From positions 1 to 12,544 of the forward strand of contig JBJTBM010000002.1 in assembly GCA_046091365.1 (NCBI GenBank): a stretch of DNA of 12,544 nt, read 5' to 3'. A program made the translations under genes and the position numbers. Every line of letters starts with the position of its first letter. Position 1 is the first letter of the stretch. This document shows, one piece after another, positions 1 through 4,888 of this stretch. Below the pieces are notes generated by a model. That model did no database searches, was not told the DNA's origin, and saw nothing but the letters and a program-made list of their open reading frames with translations. This stretch comes from Casp-actino8 sp046091365. GTDB lineage: Bacteria > Actinomycetota > Acidimicrobiia > Acidimicrobiales > Ilumatobacteraceae.

Positions 1-539
1 CACCAGTGGCTCACGTGCGCGAGCGAGGTCCAGACCTTTTGGCCGTTGATCACCCAACGATCTCCGTCGAGGTGGGCCTTGGTCTGCACGTTGGCGAGGT
101 CGCTGCCGGCGTTGGGCTCGCTGTAGCCCTGGCACCAACGCTCGTCGCCGCGCCGGATGCCGGGCAGGAAACGCGCACATTGCTCGGGGGTGCCGTATTC
201 GATCAAGGTCGGAGCGAGCAGGTTCTCGCCCATGTGGTTCGTGCGCGCTGGCGCCTGGGCACGTACGTACTCCTCGGCCCAGATGATCTGTTGATCGACC
301 GTCGCTCCTCGTCCGCCGTACTCGACGGGCCAACCGAGACCGATCCATCCGGCGCGCCCGAGGACCTTCTCCCACTCGACCCGCACGTCGAAGCCGATGT
401 CCTCGTCGCCGGGTCCGCCCCGTCCGCGCAACTCGGCGAACTCGCCCACGACGTTTTCGCGCAGCCACGCGCGCACGAGTTCGCGGAACTCAGCGTCGTT
501 CGTGGGAAGTGGTGCGGGGCGCGACAGGGTGGAGGTCAT
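1..539 (-). CDS. Acyl-CoA dehydrogenase, N-terminal part (cut by left window edge)
   Basis: This is the N-terminal 179 residues of an acyl-CoA dehydrogenase, a flavoenzyme that makes the alpha-beta double bond in acyl-CoA thioesters. The frame opens with MTSTLSRPAP and stays open to the window edge, so the C-terminal half and the catalytic glutamate are not visible. The N-terminal helical domain contains GWIGLGWPVEYGGRG (about residues 64-78). The start of the middle beta domain has the FAD/substrate-binding motif GYSEPNAGSDLA (138-149), followed by GDRWVINGQKVWTS (159-172), which is typical of the family. The ATG at 537-539 is preceded by no clear ribosome-binding site. The gene is divergent from a second acyl-CoA dehydrogenase starting at 626, with a palindromic operator between them. 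Actinobacterial genes of this kind often act in sterol, fatty acid or aromatic acyl-CoA breakdown. The substrate cannot be read from the sequence. The plus-strand frame across the same bases is an antisense shadow. Confidence 0.93.
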   Translation of the reverse strand, partial: MTSTLSRPAPLPTNDAEFRELVRAWLRENVVGEFAELRGRGGPGDEDIGFDVRVEWEKVLGRAGWIGLGWPVEYGGRGATVDQQIIWAEEYVRAQAPARTNHMGENLLAPTLIEYGTPEQCARFLPGIRRGDERWCQGYSEPNAGSDLANVQTKAHLDGDRWVINGQKVWTSLAHVSHW

Positions 540-545
540 GGCGAG

Positions 546-566
546 TTTCTGACGATGCGTCAGAAA
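546..566. promoter_or_regulatory. Palindromic operator 1, TetR-like
   Basis: This is a perfect inverted repeat with 9-base arms TTTCTGACG and CGTCAGAAA separated by three bases. The core TTCTGACG-N3-CGTCAGAA occurs again at 1923-1941 with the same arms and the same spacing. It lies between the two divergent acyl-CoA dehydrogenase genes and covers the expected transcription start of the minus-strand gene. The size and symmetry fit a TetR-family dimer site, and such repressors commonly control acyl-CoA catabolism in actinobacteria. The regulator itself is not in the window, so the family assignment is inference. Confidence 0.75.
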
Positions 567-571
567 CCTTA
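566..571 (-). promoter_or_regulatory. Possible -10 element for the minus-strand acyl-CoA dehydrogenase
   Basis: On the minus strand these bases read TAAGGT, a TANNNT-type -10 element. A start about seven bases downstream would fall inside operator 1 (546-566), so a bound repressor would block initiation. No convincing -35 element was seen about 17 bases upstream. Confidence 0.4.
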
Positions 572-613
572 GCCCCGCATGGTTTGGGTCGGGGCCACCG
601 GAAAGGCGGCGAT

Positions 614-619
614 TACGGT
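614..619 (+). promoter_or_regulatory. -10 element placed for leaderless transcription of the plus-strand acyl-CoA dehydrogenase
   Basis: TACGGT lies exactly 12 to 7 bases before the ATG at 626. The same placement is seen for three other genes in this window (1982, 2833, 8438). Transcription would begin at or next to the start codon. There is no -35-like hexamer at the usual distance. A purine-rich GGAAAGGCGG at 600-609 is too far from the ATG to be a good ribosome-binding site. Confidence 0.5.
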
Positions 620-625
620 CACATC

Positions 626-1900
626 ATGGACTTTTCCATCCCCACCGCGATCCAGACGACCCTCGACGAACTGGACGAGTTCATCGCCCGGGAGATCGCC
701 CCGTTGCAAGCCGCCGACGACAACGAACGGTTCTTCGACCACCGGCGCGAGTGGGCCCGCACCGACTTCGACAACGACGGCGTGCCGCGTCCCGAGTGGG
801 AGGCGTTGTTGCGCGAGATGCGCCGTCGTGCCGACGCCGCCGGATGGTTGCGACTCGCGTTGCCGCCCGAATTCGGTGGTCGTAACGCCAGCAACCTCGA
901 GATGGCGATCATCAGGGAACATCTGGCCGCCAAGGGGTTGGGTCTGCACAACGATTTGCAGAACGAATCGTCGATCGTCGGCAACTTCCCGACCGTGTTG
1001 ATGATGCGCGACTTCGGAACCGATGAGCAGAAGTCCGAGTGGATGGCGGGTTTCCTCGACGGCTCCAAGCGTCTGGCCTTCGGTCTCACCGAACCCAACC
1101 ACGGCAGCGACGCCACTTTTCTCGAGACCACCGCGGTGCGCGACGGCGACGAGTGGGTGATCAACGGCATGAAGCGTTGGAACAGCGGACTGCACCACGC
1201 CACCCACGACATCATCTTCGCGCGCACCTCCGGAGAGCCCGGTAGCCCGGTCGGGATCTCGGCGTTCCTGGTGCCCACCGACGCACCGGGCTTCAACGTC
1301 GACTTCTTCTGGTGGACCTTCAACATGCCCACCGATCACGCCGAGGTGAGCATGAAAGACGTGCGCGTGCCGGCGAACGCGCTGTTCGGCCGTCTCGACC
1401 ACGGTCTCGATCTCGCCCAGCATTTCGTGCACGAGAACCGCATCCGACAAGCGGCGTCCTCGCTGGGCGCAGCGCAGTACTGCATCGACGAAGCCGTGGC
1501 GTATTCGAATTCGCGCGTGACGTGGGGCAAGAAACTGTCCAGCAACCAGGCGATCCAGTTCCCCCTGATCGAGTTGCACACCGAGGCCGCAATGTTGCGT
1601 CAATTGATCCGCTACACGGCGTGGATGATGGACAACTCGGTGAAGGCCGATCGTCCCGACGTCGAGGGGTTCATGGAGTTCACCCACCTCGTCGCCATGT
1701 GCAACTACCGGGCGAACCGCCTGTGCTGCGACGCGGCCGATCGCGCCATGCAGACCTGCGGGGGAGTGGGGTACAGCCGCCACATGCCCTTCGAGCACAT
1801 CTACCGACACCACCGTCGCTACCGGATCACCGAGGGGGCCGAGGAGATCCAGATGCGCAAGGTCGGCCAGCACCTGTTCGGGTTCGGGCGCAAGAAGTAG
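626..1900 (+). CDS. Acyl-CoA dehydrogenase
   Basis: This is a complete acyl-CoA dehydrogenase of 424 residues, somewhat longer than the roughly 380-400 residues usual for the family. It has an N-terminal helical domain with LALPPEFGGRNASN (77-90) and a middle beta domain with FGLTEPNHGSDATF (152-165) and DEWVINGMKRWNSG (175-188). The C-terminal helical domain contains NRIRQAASSLGAAQYC (271-286), CGGVGYSRHMPFEHIYR (378-394) and RITEGAEEIQMRK (400-412). Glu403 sits where many family members carry the catalytic base (the EGT..IQ motif), so the protein looks active. The ATG at 626 is chosen because family similarity begins there and a TANNNT hexamer lies at -12. The in-frame extension back to 509 crosses the operator and is low-complexity. 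The gene is divergent from the partial paralogue at 1-539. The two could form a heteromeric enzyme, as known for some actinobacterial sterol dehydrogenases, but this is not shown. Substrate unknown. Confidence 0.93.
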   Translation: MDFSIPTAIQTTLDELDEFIAREIAPLQAADDNERFFDHRREWARTDFDNDGVPRPEWEALLREMRRRADAAGWLRLALPPEFGGRNASNLEMAIIREHLAAKGLGLHNDLQNESSIVGNFPTVLMMRDFGTDEQKSEWMAGFLDGSKRLAFGLTEPNHGSDATFLETTAVRDGDEWVINGMKRWNSGLHHATHDIIFARTSGEPGSPVGISAFLVPTDAPGFNVDFFWWTFNMPTDHAEVSMKDVRVPANALFGRLDHGLDLAQHFVHENRIRQAASSLGAAQYCIDEAVAYSNSRVTWGKKLSSNQAIQFPLIELHTEAAMLRQLIRYTAWMMDNSVKADRPDVEGFMEFTHLVAMCNYRANRLCCDAADRAMQTCGGVGYSRHMPFEHIYRHHRRYRITEGAEEIQMRKVGQHLFGFGRKK

Positions 1901-1922
1901 GGGTCACCGCGGGGTGTGACAT

Positions 1923-1941
1923 TTCTGACGAGTCGTCAGAA
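1923..1941. promoter_or_regulatory. Palindromic operator 2, TetR-like, upstream of iron permease
   Basis: This is a perfect 19-base inverted repeat, TTCTGACG-AGT-CGTCAGAA. It matches operator 1 (546-566) in both 8-base arms and differs only in the central three bases and the outermost pair. It begins 22 bases after the acyl-CoA dehydrogenase stop and ends five bases before the putative -35 of the iron permease. That position would suit repression or modulation of the permease promoter by the regulator of the acyl-CoA dehydrogenases. The regulator is not in the window. Confidence 0.72.
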
Positions 1942-1945
1942 GGGG

Positions 1946-1975
1946 TTGCAACGAATTGTTAGGTATGCCTAACAT
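1946..1975 (+). promoter_or_regulatory. Promoter of iron permease gene, leaderless
   Basis: A -35-like TTGCAA (1946-1951) and a -10-like TAACAT (1970-1975) are separated by 18 bases. The -10 lies exactly 12 to 7 bases before the ATG at 1982, so transcription would start at or next to the A of the ATG. The short stretch between -10 and ATG is C-rich with no ribosome-binding site, which supports a leaderless mRNA. The -10 overlaps the iron box at 1957-1977. Confidence 0.55.
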
Positions 1976-1977
1976 CG
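1957..1977. promoter_or_regulatory. Iron box, DtxR/IdeR-like operator
   Basis: The symmetrical core TGTTAGG-TATG-CCTAACA occupies 1957-1974. Read from 1959 as a 19-base site, it matches the DtxR/IdeR consensus TTAGGTTAGCCTAACCTAA at 14 positions, including the conserved TTAGGT and GCCTAAC. It overlaps the -10 element of an iron permease gene, where an iron-loaded repressor would shut off uptake. The match and the function of the downstream gene support each other. Binding itself is inference. Confidence 0.72.
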
Positions 1978-1981
1978 CCCC

Positions 1982-2809
1982 ATGGGAGCATCTTTCCTCA
2001 TCACCCTCCGTGAGGGCCTCGAAGTCAGCCTCGTGCTGGCGATCCTGATCTCGTACCTGGTGAAAACCGGGCGATCCTCCGAAACGGGGGGGGTGTGGCG
2101 TGGCACCGGGTTGGCCGTCGCGCTGTGTGTGGTGATCGGCGTCGTGGTCCACGCCGCCGTCGGGGGTCTGCACGGCACGGTCGAACAACTTGTCGAGGGC
2201 TTCATTGCGGTGGCCGCGGCGACGGTGCTCACGTGGATGATCTTCTGGATGCGTTCGAACGCGCGCAGCCTCGGTTCGGAGTTGCGCGACAAGGTCGACG
2301 CGGCCACGACCGTCGGCGCGCTGGCCGCCATCGCGTTCGTGGCCACGGTGCGCGAGGGCCTCGAGACCGTCTTGTTCCTGCTGTCAGCCGAGACCGGCTC
2401 GTCCTCGGGAGCCGAGGTCGTGGTCGGTGGTCTCGCCGGGCTGGCATTGTCGGCGGTACTCGGTTGGGTCATCTTCAAGGGTGGTAACCGCATGAATCTT
2501 CGACGGTTCTTCCAGGTGACCGGAGTGTTGTTGATCCTGTTCGCTGCCGGGTTGGTGGGCAAGGCCTTCCACGAGTTTCGAGAGGCACTCGATCTGCACT
2601 CGGGTGGACTGATCGATCCGGCATGGACCATCGAGTCCGGATTGTGGGCCGAGGGTACGTTCTACGACTTCATGAAGGGGTTCTTCGGCTGGCACGCCGA
2701 GACCGAGAAGATCCGCTTGATCGCGTACTTCGCCTACCTCGTGCCGGTCATGTGGTTGTTCTTGAAGAAGCCCTCGTCGCGCCCGTTGGTCGAGTCCGTG
2801 TCGGTCTGA
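1982..2809 (+). CDS. FTR1/EfeU-family iron permease
   Basis: This is an integral membrane iron transporter of the FTR1/EfeU family, 275 residues, close to the usual length. Two copies of the family's iron-binding REGLE motif are visible at residues 10-14 (TLREGLEV) and 124-128 (TVREGLET), each at the start of a hydrophobic segment. About seven membrane helices can be read, with hydrophobic stretches near 15-28, 43-60, 70-90, 111-135, 145-165, 178-195 and 245-262. The last precedes a short basic and polar tail. EfeU acts with EfeO and EfeB in many bacteria, and FTR1 acts with a multicopper oxidase in yeast. Neither partner is encoded next to this gene, so it may be a stand-alone permease or have partners elsewhere. 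The ATG at 1982 is fixed by the LREGLE segment close behind it and by the -10 placement. Upstream lie an iron box and an operator shared with the acyl-CoA dehydrogenases. ilvD follows after 23 bases. Confidence 0.9.
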   Translation: MGASFLITLREGLEVSLVLAILISYLVKTGRSSETGGVWRGTGLAVALCVVIGVVVHAAVGGLHGTVEQLVEGFIAVAAATVLTWMIFWMRSNARSLGSELRDKVDAATTVGALAAIAFVATVREGLETVLFLLSAETGSSSGAEVVVGGLAGLALSAVLGWVIFKGGNRMNLRRFFQVTGVLLILFAAGLVGKAFHEFREALDLHSGGLIDPAWTIESGLWAEGTFYDFMKGFFGWHAETEKIRLIAYFAYLVPVMWLFLKKPSSRPLVESVSV

Positions 2810-2820
2810 CCGGTCACCGC

Positions 2821-2826
2821 TACCGT
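2821..2826 (+). promoter_or_regulatory. -10 element placed for leaderless transcription of ilvD
   Basis: TACCGT lies exactly 12 to 7 bases before the ATG at 2833, the same placement as for three other genes here. The six bases between it and the ATG hold no ribosome-binding site. A TGACCGGTCA palindrome lies just upstream at 2807-2816, overlapping the permease stop codon. No good -35 was seen. If this promoter is used, ilvD can be transcribed independently of the permease. Confidence 0.48.
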
Positions 2827-2832
2827 GGCGAC

Positions 2833-4545
2833 ATGGCCCAGCAACATCAGAACGGCACCCCGGTAGACGTCAAACCGCGGAGTCGCGACGTCACCGACGG
2901 CATACAGAAGGCGGCGGCCCGCGCGATGTTGCGTGCGGTCGGCCTGACCGACGACGACTGGGCCAAGCCGCAGGTCGGGGTGGCGTCGTCGTGGAACGAG
3001 ATCACCCCCTGCAACATGTCGATCCGTCGACTGACGGCCGCGGCCAAGGACGGAATCCGAGGCGCCGGTGGCGTGCCGCTCGAATTCGGCACCATCACGG
3101 TGAGCGACGGCATCTCGATGGGGCACGAAGGGATGCGCGCGTCGCTCGTGAGTCGCGAGGTCATCGCCGACTCGGTGGAGGCGGTCATGCACGGCGAGCG
3201 TCTCGACGGGCTGCTCGCCACCGGAGGATGCGACAAGAGCATGCCCGGCATGATGATGGCGATCGCCCGTCTCAACCTGCCCGCGGTCTTCGTCTACAAC
3301 GGGTCCACGCTGCCCGGTCACCACGACGGCAAGAACATCGACATCACGACCGTCTTCGAGGCCATCGGCGCCTGTGCGGCCGGCAACATCACCGAAGCCG
3401 AACTCACCGAGATCGAAAAGTCGGCCTGCCCAGGCGAGGGGGCCTGCGGCGGCATGTTCACCGCCAACACCATGTCGTCGATCGGCGAGGCCCTCGGATT
3501 GTCATTGCCCGGTTCGGCGTCGGCTCCAGCCGTCGACCCCAGCCGCGAGGACGACGCGCGCCGCGCCGGTGAGGCCGTGGTGAACCAATTGCGCCTCGGT
3601 CTGCGTCCGCGCGACATCCTCTCGAAGAAGGCGTTCGAGAACGCCATCGCGCTCGCCAACGCGCTGGGCGGTAGCACCAACGCGGTGTTGCACCTGTTGG
3701 CCATCGCCAACGAAGCCGGGGTCGAGCTCGAACTCGAGGATTTCAACCGCATCGCGGCCCGGGTACCGCACATCGCCGACATGAAGCCCGGCGGCAGGTT
3801 CCACATGACCGACCTCCACCGCGTCGGTGGAGTGCCAGTGGTTCTCAAGCATCTACTCGACGCCGGGTTGATCCACGGTGACGTCATGACCTGCACGGGT
3901 AGGACGATGGCGGAGAACCTCGCCGAGATCGATCCTCCCGCGCCCGACGGCGTGGTGGTGCACCCGCTGTCGTCGCCGATCAACGCCGAAGGTGGTTTGT
4001 TGGTGCTGCGCGGCTCGTTGGCGCCCCAGGGGAGCGTGGTCAAGGTGGCGGGGCTCACGCCCGAGCAACGTCTCTTCGAGGGCACGGCGCGCGTTTTCGA
4101 CGGCGAGGACGGCGCGATGGCGGCGATCATGGCGGGGGAGATCGAACCGAACACGGTGCTCGTGATCCGTTACGAGGGCCCCAAGGGCGGCCCGGGTATG
4201 CGCGAGATGCTCGCCATCACCGGCGCGCTCAAAGGCGCCGGCCGGGGCTATGACTGCGCCCTCATCACCGACGGCCGGTTCAGTGGTGGCACGTGGGGAT
4301 TCTGCATCGGTCATGTGGCGCCCGAGGCCGTCGACGGCGGACCGATCGCGTTCGTGCGCGACGGCGATCGCATCAAGATCGATGTGGCCAGCCTGACCCT
4401 CGACCTGTTGGTCGACGAGGGCGAGTTGGCGCGCCGTCGGCAGGGTTGGACACCGAATCCTCCGCGTTACACGAGCGGGGTGTTGGGCAAGTACGCCCGG
4501 CTCGCCCAAGGCGCCGAGAAGGGCGCCATCACGAACTTCGTCTGA
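2833..4545 (+). CDS. ilvD: Dihydroxy-acid dehydratase
   Basis: This enzyme dehydrates 2,3-dihydroxy-3-methyl acids to 2-keto acids, the third common step of valine and isoleucine synthesis. The 570 residues match the usual length of about 560-575 and need an Fe-S cluster. Cys60 in the NEITPCNMS segment, Cys133 in GGCDKSMPG and Cys205 in GEGACGGMFTAN are the three conserved cysteines. Lys135 directly after Cys133 is the conserved metal-site lysine of the family. LGGSTNAVLHL and the late ALITDGRFSGGTWG segment, which holds the conserved active-site serine, are also present. The ATG at 2833 is chosen because family similarity begins near RSRDVTDG (16-23). The in-frame region back to 2623 runs through the permease gene and is a shadow. 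The 3' end overlaps the convergent DUF3054 gene by 17 bases. It lies about 5 kb from ilvBNC, so regulation need not be shared with that operon. Confidence 0.97.
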   Translation: MAQQHQNGTPVDVKPRSRDVTDGIQKAAARAMLRAVGLTDDDWAKPQVGVASSWNEITPCNMSIRRLTAAAKDGIRGAGGVPLEFGTITVSDGISMGHEGMRASLVSREVIADSVEAVMHGERLDGLLATGGCDKSMPGMMMAIARLNLPAVFVYNGSTLPGHHDGKNIDITTVFEAIGACAAGNITEAELTEIEKSACPGEGACGGMFTANTMSSIGEALGLSLPGSASAPAVDPSREDDARRAGEAVVNQLRLGLRPRDILSKKAFENAIALANALGGSTNAVLHLLAIANEAGVELELEDFNRIAARVPHIADMKPGGRFHMTDLHRVGGVPVVLKHLLDAGLIHGDVMTCTGRTMAENLAEIDPPAPDGVVVHPLSSPINAEGGLLVLRGSLAPQGSVVKVAGLTPEQRLFEGTARVFDGEDGAMAAIMAGEIEPNTVLVIRYEGPKGGPGMREMLAITGALKGAGRGYDCALITDGRFSGGTWGFCIGHVAPEAVDGGPIAFVRDGDRIKIDVASLTLDLLVDEGELARRRQGWTPNPPRYTSGVLGKYARLAQGAEKGAITNFV

Positions 4546-4888
4546 CGATCGCGCGCCAGCCGTTCAACACCGCACCGTTGAACACGGTGGCCACGATGAC
4601 GAAGGCGGTCGCGGTTCCGTCGTCGAAGACGAATCGACGCACGACCATTCCCAGGGCTACGGTGACGACCCACACTGTGACCCCGGTGCGCGCCGAAACC
4701 GGTGAACGCCACGCGCGCGACGCCAGCCAGACGGCGGCGAGCGCGATCAGGAACGGGGCCATAGTCCCCAGGTATCCCGACACTGTGGCTGCCTCGTCGT
4801 GATTACGACGGCCGATGGTCACGAAAAACACGATCACCGCGACGTCGACGACGAACGCGCCGACCGGACTGGCGAGTTTCTCCTTCAC
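4529..4888 (-). CDS. DUF3054 family small membrane protein
   Basis: This 119-residue protein is almost entirely hydrophobic. Four membrane segments are visible at about residues 9-25, 40-57, 69-86 and 93-109, separated by short polar loops. The loop IGRRNHDEA (25-33) is the segment I recognise as characteristic of DUF3054, a family of unknown function common in actinobacteria. The GTG start (4886-4888) shares four bases with the TGA of the upstream oxidoreductase gene in a GTGA overlap, and a purine-rich AAGGTGG lies just before it. Translational coupling is therefore likely, and the protein belongs to the same operon. Its 3' end overlaps convergent ilvD by 17 bases. No function can be stated. 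A membrane partner for the neighbouring molybdoenzyme is possible, but no heme or quinone-binding residues are evident. Confidence 0.82.
   Translation of the reverse strand: MKEKLASPVGAFVVDVAVIVFFVTIGRRNHDEAATVSGYLGTMAPFLIALAAVWLASRAWRSPVSARTGVTVWVVTVALGMVVRRFVFDDGTATAFVIVATVFNGAVLNGWRAIVRRSS

Noticed and set aside
6..572. Plus-strand open frame of 188 codons
   Set aside because: It is antisense to a clear acyl-CoA dehydrogenase frame on the minus strand (motif SEPNAGSD) and its own translation shows no recognisable domain.
509..625. Upstream in-frame extension of the plus-strand acyl-CoA dehydrogenase
   Set aside because: It would read through the operator, adds low-complexity sequence with no family similarity, and the ATG at 626 has a well-placed -10.
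569..1873. Minus-strand open frame of 434 codons
   Set aside because: It is a shadow of the plus-strand acyl-CoA dehydrogenase; high-GC codon bias leaves the antisense frame open.
1903..1920. Possible terminator after the acyl-CoA dehydrogenase (GTCAC...GTGAC)
   Set aside because: It has only a five-base stem with an eight-base loop and no U tract; too weak to call.
2807..2816. TGACCGGTCA palindrome before ilvD
   Set aside because: It is ten bases long, overlaps the permease stop codon, and has no second copy noticed in the window. Mentioned with the ilvD promoter but not called as an operator.
2623..2832. Upstream in-frame extension of ilvD
   Set aside because: It overlaps the iron permease gene in another frame, and family similarity starts after 2833.
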